Assembly (NCBI GenBank): GCA_003241055.1
Contig: QFOD01000027.1
Coordinates: forward strand, 1 to 62,003
Length of the DNA: 62,003 nucleotides
Source: Roseateles depolymerans
GTDB taxonomy: Bacteria; Pseudomonadota; Gammaproteobacteria; Burkholderiales; Burkholderiaceae_C
Direction of reading: 5' to 3'
Under the pieces are notes generated by a model that saw only the letters and a list, made by a program, of their open reading frames with translations, searched no databases and was not told where the DNA came from. The position numbers were made by a program, and so were the translations under genes. Below, in pieces: positions 8,538 to 17,413 of the stretch; the first letter of the stretch is position 1, and each line of letters starts with the position of its first letter.

Positions 8538-10574
8538 ATGTCCCGATTCACGCCCTCCCGCCTGGCCGCCGCGGCCCTGCTGACCCTGGCTGCCGCCACG
8601 TCGCTCAGCCAGGCCGCCGACCTGTCCGGCCTGTCCAAGACCATTGCCCCCTGCGATGACTTCTACGGCTTCGTGAACGGCAACTGGGAGGCCGCCACCG
8701 AACTGCCGGCCAGCCGTGCCCGCATCGGCAGCTTCGAAGACCTGCGTGTGCGCAACAACCAGCTGCTGGAGAAGGCGCTGCGCGAGCTGGCCGACAAGCC
8801 CCAGCTGCAGACCTCGCCCGGCCTCAAGCTGGTGGCGGCCTATTTCTCCAGCGGCATGGACGAGGCGGCCATCGAGGCGCGCGGGCTCAGCTCGGTCAGC
8901 CCCCTGCTGACCCGCATCAACGGCCTGCAAAAGCGCGAAGACCTGCCCACGCTGCTGGCCCTGCTAGCGCGCAGCGGCATCGCCGCCCCGCTGGGCTGGA
9001 GCGTGCAGCCCGACCGCAAGGACACCCGCCACAACCTGCTGGGGCTGGGCCAGTCCGGCCTGGGCCTGCCGGACCGCGACGACTACTTCCGCAACGACGA
9101 GCGCACCGCCAAGGTCAAGATCGCCTACCGCAGCTTCGCCAAGACCCTGCTGGGCGCCGCCGGCACCGCGCCCACCGAGGCCGAGCTGGACGAACTGCTG
9201 GCCTTCGAGACCCAGCTGGCCGACGCCACCCGCGAGCGCGCCAAGCTGCGCGACCCCAACGCCAGCTACAACCCCATGAACGCCGCCCAGCTGGCCGCCA
9301 CGGCGCCGGGGCTGGACTGGAACGCCTACCTGGCCGTGCTGACGGCCGGCGCCAAGCTGCCCGAGCGCTTCATCGTGGGCCAGCCCGAGTTCGCCGCCCG
9401 CGTCGCCCGCCTGGCGGCCGACACGCCGCTGCCCGTGTGGCAGCGCTACCTGAGCCTGCGCGTGCTGGACACGCTGTCGCCGCGCCTGCCCAAGGTGTTC
9501 TCGGAGGCCTCCTTCGAGTACCGCGGCAAGACCCTGACCGGCCTGAAGGCGCCCACCCCGCGCGGCGAGGACGTGATCCTGCAGATCGGCGGCCGCACCG
9601 GCGGCGAGCCCATGGGCCTGGCGCTGGGCGAGCTGTTCGTCGCCCGCGCGTTCTCGCCCGAGGCACAGAAGCGCGCCGACCAACTGGTGGAAGACGTGCG
9701 CGCCAGTCTGAAGGAGCGCATCGAGAAGCTGGACTGGATGACCCCCGGCACCAAGACCAAGGCGCTGGAGAAGCTGGCCAAGATGCAGGCCAAGATTGGC
9801 GCGCCGGCCAAGTGGCCGCAGTACGAAGGCCTGCAGCTGGCCGCCAACGACTACGCCGGCAACTGGCTCAAGACCGCGCTGTGGCACAGCAGCCAGCAGG
9901 TCAAGGACCTGGACGCCCCCGTGGAGCGCGGTCGCTGGCGCATGGCGCCCTACATCGTCAACGCCCAGGCCGGCGGCCTCAACGAGATCACCTTCCCGGC
10001 GGGCATCCTGCAACCGCCCTTCTTCGACGCCAAGGCGGACGACGCGCTGAACTACGGCGGCATCGGCATGGTGATCGGCCACGAGATCACCCACCACTTC
10101 GACGACAGCGGCCGCAACTTCGATGCCAGCGGCTCGCTGACCGACTGGTGGACCGCGGCCGACGCCGCCGGCTACAAGGCCCGCGCCGACCAGGTGGCCG
10201 AGCGCTACAGCGCCATCGAGCCCCTGCCCGGCTATCACATCAACGGCCGGCTGACGCTGGGCGAGAACATCTCCGACATGTCGGGCCTGCCCATTGCCTA
10301 CGAGGGCCTGCAACGCGCGCTCAAGCGCGGCGGCGGTGCGGCCCGCAAGATCGACGGCTACACGCCGGCGCAGCGCTTCTTCATCGGCAATGCGCTGGTG
10401 TGGCGCGGCAAGGCGCGCGACGAGTATTTGATCAACCAGCTGCGCACCGACCCGCACTCGCCCGGCCGCTACCGCGTGCTGGTGCCCATGAGCAACTCGC
10501 CCTACTTCGCGCAGGCCTTCAGCTGCAAGCCGGGCAGCGCGATGGTGGCCAAGGATCCGATCTCGGTCTGGTGA
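8538..10574 (+). CDS. M13 family zinc metallopeptidase (PepO/neprilysin-like)
   Basis: A 678-residue M13 endopeptidase with a cleavable signal peptide (residues about 1-24, ending SLSQA), so it acts in the periplasm or outside. The N-terminal M13 domain has CDDFYGFVNGNW. The catalytic domain carries the zinc site HEITH (515-519) and GENISD, where Glu576 is the third ligand and Asp580 the support. The stretch NEITFPAGILQPPFF is also typical. The substrate-binding NAxY/F-type motif of the family reads NAQA at 475-478, an unusual change. I chose the ATG at 8538 because it begins the signal peptide; an in-frame start at 8469 adds 23 unlikely residues. Confidence 0.95.
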   Translation: MSRFTPSRLAAAALLTLAAATSLSQAADLSGLSKTIAPCDDFYGFVNGNWEAATELPASRARIGSFEDLRVRNNQLLEKALRELADKPQLQTSPGLKLVAAYFSSGMDEAAIEARGLSSVSPLLTRINGLQKREDLPTLLALLARSGIAAPLGWSVQPDRKDTRHNLLGLGQSGLGLPDRDDYFRNDERTAKVKIAYRSFAKTLLGAAGTAPTEAELDELLAFETQLADATRERAKLRDPNASYNPMNAAQLAATAPGLDWNAYLAVLTAGAKLPERFIVGQPEFAARVARLAADTPLPVWQRYLSLRVLDTLSPRLPKVFSEASFEYRGKTLTGLKAPTPRGEDVILQIGGRTGGEPMGLALGELFVARAFSPEAQKRADQLVEDVRASLKERIEKLDWMTPGTKTKALEKLAKMQAKIGAPAKWPQYEGLQLAANDYAGNWLKTALWHSSQQVKDLDAPVERGRWRMAPYIVNAQAGGLNEITFPAGILQPPFFDAKADDALNYGGIGMVIGHEITHHFDDSGRNFDASGSLTDWWTAADAAGYKARADQVAERYSAIEPLPGYHINGRLTLGENISDMSGLPIAYEGLQRALKRGGGAARKIDGYTPAQRFFIGNALVWRGKARDEYLINQLRTDPHSPGRYRVLVPMSNSPYFAQAFSCKPGSAMVAKDPISVW

Positions 10575-10585
10575 TCGCACGGCGG

Positions 10586-10603
10586 CCATGACCCAGGTCA
10601 TGG
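10586..10603. other. 8-base palindrome after the M13 peptidase
   Basis: CCATGACC and GGTCATGG are separated by two bases, starting 12 bases after the peptidase stop. The short centre suits a dimeric regulator site better than a hairpin, but no U-tract or known operator supports either reading. The rest of the gap to 10844 shows nothing I recognise. Confidence 0.25.
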
Positions 10604-10844
10604 CGTCTCGACCGAGCGAGGCCTGCGGGCCCCGTTTTGCATGGTCAGGCCACACGATCCCGCCATGACGAATGGCACCACCACGTTGCGCAGAGGCGCT
10701 CAGGCCCGCGCGCAGCTCAGGTGCCATTTCTGCAAACTCGTCACCGCCAGACTGCAGCTCGTCGCGCCCGCCTTGGGTCAGCCCGACCGGGCACCTAGCC
10801 TGAATGACAGGACGCCCCCCTGGCGTTCGCACTCAGGAGCTGTC

Positions 10845-11342
10845 ATGCAAAGCATTCGATCCCTTTTTCGCCACTCCCCGCTGCTGAACGCACTGTTCGC
10901 CGGCCTCGCCTGTGCGATCGCCCTGCTCATCACCACCGCCCCCGCGTTCGCACAAAGCCCCATCGCGCCGGCCCGAGTGGAGGTTCATGGGCACACCGGC
11001 GCGATGCCCCTGCGCCACGACATCAGCAAGGTCTGCACCGGCATCGCCGACCAACTGGAGGACGCCCTCCAATCCACCTGGATGAATGAACAACAGAACG
11101 GCGAGCTTGCCGTGCAGATGGTGATGCAGGCCGGCGAGATCGTTGGCGTTCAGGCTCGCGGCATGTCGAGCAAGGTGGTCTATGCGGTGCGCAGGGCGGT
11201 CGGCAACCTCCAATGCAGCGGCGCTTCAGAAGACAACGCCGTCTACCGCTTCCGGCTCGCCTTTGTGATGCCTGACTCGGCCGACACTCAAGCACGCAAG
11301 GCGCGCCGCCTCGCGCTGCTGGCGCCGGCCAAAGCCAGCTAA
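10845..11342 (+). CDS. secreted protein of unknown function
   Basis: A 165-residue protein that I do not recognise. It starts at an ATG preceded by a good AGGAG site (10835-10839). A hydrophobic segment at about residues 14-32 ends in APAFAQ, a normal signal-peptidase site. The mature part contains two cysteines (in SKVCTGIADQ and NLQCSGASED) that could form a disulfide. The region ELAVQMVMQAGEIVGVQARG and a following charged stretch recall small periplasmic TonB-C-like or energy-taxis folds, but this is weak. Its stop overlaps that of the convergent HIT gene. Confidence 0.7.
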   Translation: MQSIRSLFRHSPLLNALFAGLACAIALLITTAPAFAQSPIAPARVEVHGHTGAMPLRHDISKVCTGIADQLEDALQSTWMNEQQNGELAVQMVMQAGEIVGVQARGMSSKVVYAVRRAVGNLQCSGASEDNAVYRFRLAFVMPDSADTQARKARRLALLAPAKAS

Positions 11343-11773
11343 GCAGCGCCGAACGCTGCCACCATCGCCTGATCCACCTCAGCCAAAGGCTGCCGCAGCG
11401 CCAGCGCCTCACGGCGCGGCGCGGCCCAGATGGGCGCCGGGAAATGAGCATCGCCCTCGAAGCGCGCGATCACATGCCAGTGCAGGTGCGGCACCATGTT
11501 GCCCAGGCTGGCCAGGTTGATCTTGGTGGGTGCGAGCTGCTCGCGCAGCACGCGCTCGATCCGCGCCACGCCCTCCATGCAGGCCACGCGGTCGGCGGCC
11601 GAGAGGTCGCTGAACTCGGCCACGTGCTCGTTCCAGATCAGCCGGTAGAAGGCCGGGTGCAGCGCAGCGTCATCGCCCTGCACGCGCAGCACGCGAAAGC
11701 GCGGCGTGCGCACCAGCACCAGGCCGCCGTCACCCGCGCACAGCGGGCAGGTGGACTGAGGAGCGGCACTCAC
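11339..11773 (-). CDS. HIT family nucleotide hydrolase
   Basis: A 144-residue histidine-triad protein. The catalytic triad motif is HLHWHVIARF, close to residue 96, and the upstream NLASLGNMVPH supports the HIT fold. A CPLCAG pair near the N terminus (residues 9-14) is common in this subgroup. HIT proteins hydrolyse nucleoside phosphoramidates or dinucleotides; the substrate here is unknown. Its start overlaps the stop of the large FAD oxidoreductase by four bases, so the two are cotranslated. The 3' end overlaps the convergent secreted-protein gene by three bases (11340-11342). Confidence 0.93.
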   Translation of the reverse strand: MSAAPQSTCPLCAGDGGLVLVRTPRFRVLRVQGDDAALHPAFYRLIWNEHVAEFSDLSAADRVACMEGVARIERVLREQLAPTKINLASLGNMVPHLHWHVIARFEGDAHFPAPIWAAPRREALALRQPLAEVDQAMVAAFGAA

Positions 11774-14700
11774 ACCAGCACCCGCTCGATGCCGCCGTCG
11801 TTGGCCTTCTTCACGTAGTCCGGCATCCAGTTCTCGCCCAGGATCTGGCGCGCCATCTCGACCACGATGTAGTCGGCCTCCAGCAGGCCGTTCTGCAAAT
11901 CGTTGCCGTAGCGGGACAGGCCCTGCAGGCAGCTGGGGCAGGAGGTCAGGATCTTCAGGTTGTCCTGCGCGCCGACCTTGCCGGCGTCGCGCAGCTGGGT
12001 CTCGACCTTGCGCAGTTCCTCCTCCTTGCGGAAGCGGATCTGCGTGGAGATGTCGGGCCGGGTCACGCCCAGCGTGCCGCTCTCGCCGCAGCAGCGCTCG
12101 CTCTTGACCACGCCCTCACCCACCAGTGCCTTCACCGTCTTCATCGGCTCCTGCTGCTTCAGCGGCGAATGGCAGGGGTCGTGGTACAGGTAGCTCTGCT
12201 GCGAGCCCAGCGTGATGCCCTTCTCCAGCAGGTATTCGTGGATGTCCACGATGCGGCAGCCAGGGAAGATCTTGTCGAACTGATAACCCTGCAATTGATC
12301 GAAGCAGGTGCCGCAGGACACGACAACCGTCTTGATGTCCAGGTAGTTCAGCGTGTTGGCCACGCGATGGAACAGCACCCGGTTGTCGGTGATCATCTTC
12401 TCGGCCTTGTCGAACTGGCCCGAACCGCGCTGCGGATAGCCGCAGCACAGATACCCGGGCGGCAGCACCGTCTGCACGCCCGCATGCCACAGCATGGCCT
12501 GGGTCGCGAGGCCCACCTGGCTGAACAGGCGCTCCGAGCCGCAGCCGGGGAAATAGAACACCGCCTCGGTCTCGGCCGTGGTGGACTGCGGCGGCCGGAT
12601 GATGGGCACGTAGTCCTTGTCCTCGATGTCTAGCAGCGCCCGCGCCGTCTTGGTGGGCAGGCCGCCGGGCAGCTTCTTGTTGACGAAATGGATGACCTGT
12701 TCCTTGATCGTCGCCGTGCCCACCGAGGCCGGCGGGGCGCTGGTCTGCTTGCGGGCCACGGTCTTCAGCAGGTCATGGGCGAAGCGCTGCGCCTTGAAGC
12801 CCACACCCACCATGGCCGTGCGGGCCAGCTTGATGGTCTCGGGGCTGGTGGCGTTGAGCATGAACATCGCGGCCGCACTGCCGGGGCGGAAGCTCTTCTG
12901 GCCCATCTTGCGCAGCAGGTTGCGCATGTTCATGGACACGTCGCCGAAGTCGATCTTCACCGGGCAGGGGCTGGCGCACTTGTGGCAGACCGTGCAGTGA
13001 TCGGCCACGTCCTCGAACTCCTCCCAGTGCTTGATGGACACGCCGCGGCGGGTCTGCTCCTCGTAGAGGAAGGCCTCCACCAGCAACGAGGTGGCCAGGA
13101 TCTTGTTGCGCGGGCTGTACAGCAGGTTGGCGCGGGGTACATGGGTCGCGCAGACCGGCTTGCACTTGCCGCAGCGCAGGCAGTCCTTCACCGAGTCGCT
13201 GATCGCGCCGATGTCGCTCTGCTGCATGATCAGCGACTCGTGGCCCATCAGGCCGAAGGACGGCGTGTAGGCGTTGCGAAGATCCGCCGCCAACCCGCTG
13301 TGGCGGATCAGCTTGCCCTTGTTGAAACGTCCCTCGGGGTCCACCCGGGCCTTGTAGGCCTCGAAGTTCGCGATCTCGTCGTCGGTCAGGAACTCCAGCT
13401 TGGTGATGCCGATGCCGTGCTCGCCGGAGATCACGCCGTCCAGGCTGCGCGCCAGCTTCATGATGCGCTCCACCGCCTCGTGGGCGGTCTGCAGCATCGC
13501 GTAGTTGTCGCTGTTGACGGGGATGTTGGTGTGCACGTTGCCGTCGCCGGCATGCATGTGCAGCGCCACCCACACGCGGCCGCGCAGCACCTCCTTGTGG
13601 ATGCGCCGGCATTCGGCCAGCAGCGGCTCGAAGGCCGCCCCACTGAAGAAGGTCTGCAGCGGCTTGAGGATCTGCGTCTTCCAGGACGCCCGCAGCTCGT
13701 GGGTCTGCAATTGCTCGAAGAAGCCGTCGTCCAGGCCCTGCAGCCAGCCGCGCCACAGCGAGCCCACCTCGTCCAGCAGACCCAGCGCCTGCTGCACCCG
13801 GTCTTCCAGCAGTTCGGCGCTGGGGATCTCGCCGGCGTCATCGGTCTTGCCCAGCGGCAACTGGCCGGTGGCAAAGAAGGCGCGCAGCGCCTCCACCAGC
13901 TCCAGCTTGTTGCGCAGCGAGAGTTCGATGTTGATGCGCTCTATGCCCAGCGTGTACTCGCCCATGCGGGGCAGCGGGATCACCACGTCCTCGTTGATCT
14001 TGAACGCGTTGGTGTGCTTGCTGATGGCCGCCGTGCGCTTGCGGTCCAGCCAGAACTTCTTGCGCGCATCGGCGCTGACCGCCACGAAGCCCTCGCCCGA
14101 GCGGCCGTTGGCCAGGCGCACGACCTCGCTGGTGGCACGGGCCACGGCATCCGCGTCGTCGCCGACGATGTCGCCGATCAGCACCATCTTCGGGAAGCCG
14201 CCACGCTTGCTCTTGGTGGCGTAGCCCACGGCCTTCAGGTAGCGGTCGTCCAGGTGCTCCAGGCCCGCAAGGATGGCGCCGCCGGGCTGCTTCGCCTCCG
14301 CGAACATGAAGTCCTTGATGTCGACGATGCTGGGCACGCAGTCGCGCGGGTTGCCGAAGAACTCCAGGCAGACGGTGCGGGTGTGCGCCGGCATGCGGTG
14401 CACCACCCAGCGCGCGCTGGTGATCAGGCCGTCGCAGCCTTCCTTCTGGATGCCGGGCAGACCGGCCAGGAACTTGTCGGTGACATCCTTGCCCAGGCCT
14501 TCCTTGCGGAACACGCGGCCCGGAATGTTGAGAACCTCGGTCTTCTCCAGCGTGCGGCCGGACGCATCGAAGTAACGCAGCTCGAAGCTGGCCGTCTCCA
14601 CGTCGTGGATCTTGCCGAGGTTGTGGTTGAGGCGTATCACCTCCAGCCACTTGGCCTCGGGCGTGACCATGCGCCAACTCGCCAGGTTGTCCAGCGCCGT

Positions 14701-15642
14701 GCCCCACAGCACCGCCTTCTTGCCGCCGGCATTCATCGCGATGTTGCCGCCTATGCAGCTGGCCTCGGCCGAGGTGGGGTCCACCGCGAACACGAAGCCG
14801 TGCTGCTCCGCCAGATCGGCCACGCGCTGCGTGACCACGCCGGCCTCGCTGTAGATGGTGGCCACCTCGGCATCCAGGCCGGGCAGGCGCAGCATCTCGA
14901 CGCCGCGCAGCGCCTCCAGCTTCTCGGTGTTGATGACCGCGCTGTTCCACACCAGCGGCACGGCACCGCCGGTGTAGCCGGTGCCGCCGCCGCGCGGAAT
15001 CACGGTCAGCCCCAGCTCGAAGCAGGCGGCCACCAGGCCGGCCATCTCGGCCTCGGTGTCGGGCGTCAGCACGACGAAGGGGTACTCCACCCGCCAGTCG
15101 GTCGCGTCAGTCACATGGGCCACGCGCGAGAGGCCGTCGAACTTGATGTTGTCCTTGGCCGTGTGGCGAGCCAGCAGCTTGAGCGCGCGGCGGCGCAGTT
15201 CCGCCACGCGGTCGAACAGCGAGGCGAACTCCTGCACCGCGCGTTGCGCCGCCTCCAGCAGCTCGCCCACATGGGCATCGCGCTGCGGGTCGCCCTCGGG
15301 GTCGCGGCGCTTCTGCACCTCGGCCAGCCGGTGGTGCAGGGCCTCGATCAGCAGCTCGCGGCGCTTGGGGTTGTCCAGCAGGTCGTCCTGCAGATACGGG
15401 TTGCGCTGCACCACCCAGATGTCGCCCAGCACCTCGTACAGCATGCGTGCGGATCGCCCGGTGCGGCGCTCCACCCGCAGCTTGTCCAGCAGCGACCAGG
15501 CATGTGCGCCCAGCAGCCGGATCACGATCTCGCGGTCGGAGAACGAGGTGTAGTTGTAGGGAATCTCACGCAGGCGCGGCGCGCCGGCAGGGGTGTCGGC
15601 CGCGTCAGCGGCGGCCGGCATCAGGGGATGCGGGGCGTTCAT
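11770..15642 (-). CDS. FAD/4Fe-4S oxidoreductase fusion (DUF3683, GlcD plus CCG domains)
   Basis: A 1290-residue fusion oxidoreductase. After an N-terminal DUF3683-type region (IPYNYTSFSDREIVIRLLG) comes a FAD-binding domain with IPRGGGTGYTGGAVPL and GNIAMNAGGKKAV. A GlcD-type FAD-oxidase C domain follows with MHAGDGNVHTNIPV and SGEHGIGITKLEFL. Two ferredoxin-type clusters read CLRCGKCKPVC and CTVCHKCASPC, and a pair of CCG domains contains YFPGCGSERL, CCGYPQRG and CCGESGTLG. This resembles glycolate or D-lactate dehydrogenase subunits GlcD and GlcF joined in one chain; the substrate is not known. I chose the ATG at 15642 (MNAPHPLMPAA); a longer frame reaching 15867 lacks family similarity. 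It is coupled to the HIT gene. Confidence 0.92.
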   Translation of the reverse strand: MNAPHPLMPAAADAADTPAGAPRLREIPYNYTSFSDREIVIRLLGAHAWSLLDKLRVERRTGRSARMLYEVLGDIWVVQRNPYLQDDLLDNPKRRELLIEALHHRLAEVQKRRDPEGDPQRDAHVGELLEAAQRAVQEFASLFDRVAELRRRALKLLARHTAKDNIKFDGLSRVAHVTDATDWRVEYPFVVLTPDTEAEMAGLVAACFELGLTVIPRGGGTGYTGGAVPLVWNSAVINTEKLEALRGVEMLRLPGLDAEVATIYSEAGVVTQRVADLAEQHGFVFAVDPTSAEASCIGGNIAMNAGGKKAVLWGTALDNLASWRMVTPEAKWLEVIRLNHNLGKIHDVETASFELRYFDASGRTLEKTEVLNIPGRVFRKEGLGKDVTDKFLAGLPGIQKEGCDGLITSARWVVHRMPAHTRTVCLEFFGNPRDCVPSIVDIKDFMFAEAKQPGGAILAGLEHLDDRYLKAVGYATKSKRGGFPKMVLIGDIVGDDADAVARATSEVVRLANGRSGEGFVAVSADARKKFWLDRKRTAAISKHTNAFKINEDVVIPLPRMGEYTLGIERINIELSLRNKLELVEALRAFFATGQLPLGKTDDAGEIPSAELLEDRVQQALGLLDEVGSLWRGWLQGLDDGFFEQLQTHELRASWKTQILKPLQTFFSGAAFEPLLAECRRIHKEVLRGRVWVALHMHAGDGNVHTNIPVNSDNYAMLQTAHEAVERIMKLARSLDGVISGEHGIGITKLEFLTDDEIANFEAYKARVDPEGRFNKGKLIRHSGLAADLRNAYTPSFGLMGHESLIMQQSDIGAISDSVKDCLRCGKCKPVCATHVPRANLLYSPRNKILATSLLVEAFLYEEQTRRGVSIKHWEEFEDVADHCTVCHKCASPCPVKIDFGDVSMNMRNLLRKMGQKSFRPGSAAAMFMLNATSPETIKLARTAMVGVGFKAQRFAHDLLKTVARKQTSAPPASVGTATIKEQVIHFVNKKLPGGLPTKTARALLDIEDKDYVPIIRPPQSTTAETEAVFYFPGCGSERLFSQVGLATQAMLWHAGVQTVLPPGYLCCGYPQRGSGQFDKAEKMITDNRVLFHRVANTLNYLDIKTVVVSCGTCFDQLQGYQFDKIFPGCRIVDIHEYLLEKGITLGSQQSYLYHDPCHSPLKQQEPMKTVKALVGEGVVKSERCCGESGTLGVTRPDISTQIRFRKEEELRKVETQLRDAGKVGAQDNLKILTSCPSCLQGLSRYGNDLQNGLLEADYIVVEMARQILGENWMPDYVKKANDGGIERVLV

Positions 15643-15705
15643 GGAGACAACTGAGGGGGCGGCCGAGGATCGTAACCGACGGGGTTTCCCCCCAGAATCC
15701 GCAGG

Positions 15706-16440
15706 ATGAAGCCCTGGCCCTACCCTCGCTGGATCGCGCACCGCGGCGCCGGCAAGCTTGCCCCCGAGAACACGCTGGCGGCCTTCCGCCTGGGCGCCTC
15801 GCACGGCTACGCAGCCTTCGAATGTGACGTGAAGCTCAGCCAGGACGGCGAAGCCTTTTTGTTGCACGATGACACACTGGAGCGCACCACCGACGGCCGG
15901 GGTTCACCGGCCGCCCTGCCCTGGGCCGAGTTGGCCCGGCTGGACGCCGGCGGATGGCACAGCCCCGGCTACGCGGCCGAGCCGCTGCCGCGGCTGACGC
16001 AGATTGCCGCCTTCTGCCAGGCCAATGGCTGCGCGCTGAACCTCGAGATCAAGCCCTGCCCGGGCGAGGAGGCCCTCACCGGCGAGCGCGTGGCCCGTGA
16101 GGTGGCGCGCCTGTGGGCCGGCGCCGTCGTGCCCCCGCTGCTCAGCAGCTTCAAGCCCGAGGCGCTGCTGGCCGCGCAGGCCACCGAGCCCGATCTGCCG
16201 CGCGGCCTGCTGCTCGACACGCTGTGGGATGGCTGGGAGAGGACGGCCGAACGCCTGGGCGTGGTGGCGGTCATCACGAACTGGCGACTGATGGACGCCG
16301 CGATGATCCGGCGCCTGCACGGCAAGGGCTGGCGCGCGCTGGTCTACACGGTCAATGATGCGAGCGTGGCGCAGCAGCTGTTCGACGCCGGCCTGGACGG
16401 TCTGATTACCGACGCGGTGGACCGCCTGCATCCCACCTAA
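15706..16440 (+). CDS. ugpQ: glycerophosphodiester phosphodiesterase
   Basis: A 244-residue cytoplasmic GDPD enzyme that hydrolyses glycerophosphodiesters to glycerol-3-phosphate and an alcohol. Catalytic landmarks are His12-Arg13 in AHRGAGKLAPENT, Glu39 and Asp41 in FECDV, and His54 in LLHDD. The C-terminal LVYTVNDASVAQQLFDAGLDGLITD completes the TIM barrel. There is no signal peptide, which fits UgpQ rather than periplasmic GlpQ. It is divergent from the FAD oxidoreductase over 63 bases. A CAGAAT hexamer seven bases before the ATG may be its promoter -10, which would make the mRNA nearly leaderless. Confidence 0.95.
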   Translation: MKPWPYPRWIAHRGAGKLAPENTLAAFRLGASHGYAAFECDVKLSQDGEAFLLHDDTLERTTDGRGSPAALPWAELARLDAGGWHSPGYAAEPLPRLTQIAAFCQANGCALNLEIKPCPGEEALTGERVAREVARLWAGAVVPPLLSSFKPEALLAAQATEPDLPRGLLLDTLWDGWERTAERLGVVAVITNWRLMDAAMIRRLHGKGWRALVYTVNDASVAQQLFDAGLDGLITDAVDRLHPT

Positions 16441-16477
16441 CGCGTGGGACACTGGACCGAACCCTGCTCTTCAGGAG

Positions 16478-17374
16478 ATGGTCCGCATGACCCGACACCT
16501 GCCCATGCTCGCCAGCCTCGCGCTGCTCGCCGCTGTCCCGCCCGCCCTCGCCGAGTCGCCTGACTGCGAACCCGCGAAGGAGATCGACGTCGCCCGGCTC
16601 AGCGCCCGCGCGCTGATCGTCGGCGAGCTGCACGGCACGACCGAGACGCCGGCCTTCATTGCCCGACTGGCCTGCAGCCTGCTGAAGGCCGGCCGCCCAG
16701 TCATCGTCGCGCTGGAGCGCGAGGGACAGGAACAGCCGGCGCTGCAGCGCTACCTCAGCTCGGCGGGCCAGCCCGCCGATGTGCAGGCGCTGACCGGCCA
16801 GGAGGCATGGAGCCGGCCACAGCAGGATGGCCGCAACAGCCTGGCCATGCTGGCGATGCTCGAGCAGCTGCGCCGCCTGCGCGCCGCCGGCCAGCCCGTC
16901 GGTGTGCTGGCCATGCAGCAGACCTTCGTGCCCCTCGTGCCTCCCGGTACGGCAGGCAAGGCCACCTGGAGCGAGGCTGACCGCGACCGCTTCGGCGAAA
17001 TCAACGACCGGACCATGGCCGACCAGGTCTGGACCACGCTGGCCACGCACCCGGCCTACACGGTGATCGCGCTGGCCGGCAACATGCACACGGCCATCGC
17101 GTCCGCGTCCCGCCTCAAGCAGTCGCCCTGGCCCTCATTCGGCGACGCACTGGCGGCGATGACCCCGGTGCAGGTCATCGGCCTCAGCAGCAGCGGGGGC
17201 AGTAGCTGGAACATGACCTCCCGCGGCGCGGGCGGGCACAAGACCCTCGGCGGCCCTCTCTACCTACCCGACTCGCGCGTGGACCTGCGCGTAGACCTGG
17301 GCGTCTTGAGCGCCTCAGCCCCCGCGGTCACGCCGGGCAGCGCCAGCGCGGCGGCGGACTCGGCCGAGCGCTGA
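16478..17374 (+). CDS. TIKI/ChaN-like secreted protein
   Basis: A 298-residue protein with a signal peptide (residues about 1-25, ending PPALA). It has the Tiki/ChaN superfamily pattern: LIVGELHGTTETPAF (47-61) at the first active-site strand, a VALEREGQEQPALQRYL segment, and ALAGNMHTAIA later. In this superfamily the GE-H and GN-H motifs bind metal or heme, and members include heme-binding lipoproteins and proteases. There is no lipobox cysteine. The C-terminal 40 residues are Ala/Ser rich and probably disordered. A second ATG four codons in (MTRHLPM) could be the true start. Specific function is unknown. Confidence 0.75.
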   Translation: MVRMTRHLPMLASLALLAAVPPALAESPDCEPAKEIDVARLSARALIVGELHGTTETPAFIARLACSLLKAGRPVIVALEREGQEQPALQRYLSSAGQPADVQALTGQEAWSRPQQDGRNSLAMLAMLEQLRRLRAAGQPVGVLAMQQTFVPLVPPGTAGKATWSEADRDRFGEINDRTMADQVWTTLATHPAYTVIALAGNMHTAIASASRLKQSPWPSFGDALAAMTPVQVIGLSSSGGSSWNMTSRGAGGHKTLGGPLYLPDSRVDLRVDLGVLSASAPAVTPGSASAAADSAER

Positions 17375-17413
17375 ACGGCGCCGCGCTCAGACATCCAGGC
17401 CGTGCGAATGCCG

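Noticed and set aside
8964..10832. A 622-codon minus-strand frame opposite the M13 peptidase
   Set aside because: Composition typical of an antisense shadow in high-GC DNA; the plus frame has the zinc site and signal peptide.
12688..15654. A 988-codon plus-strand frame opposite the FAD/Fe-S oxidoreductase
   Set aside because: Gln/His/Gly/Arg-rich shadow without any domain; the minus frame carries all flavin and cysteine motifs.
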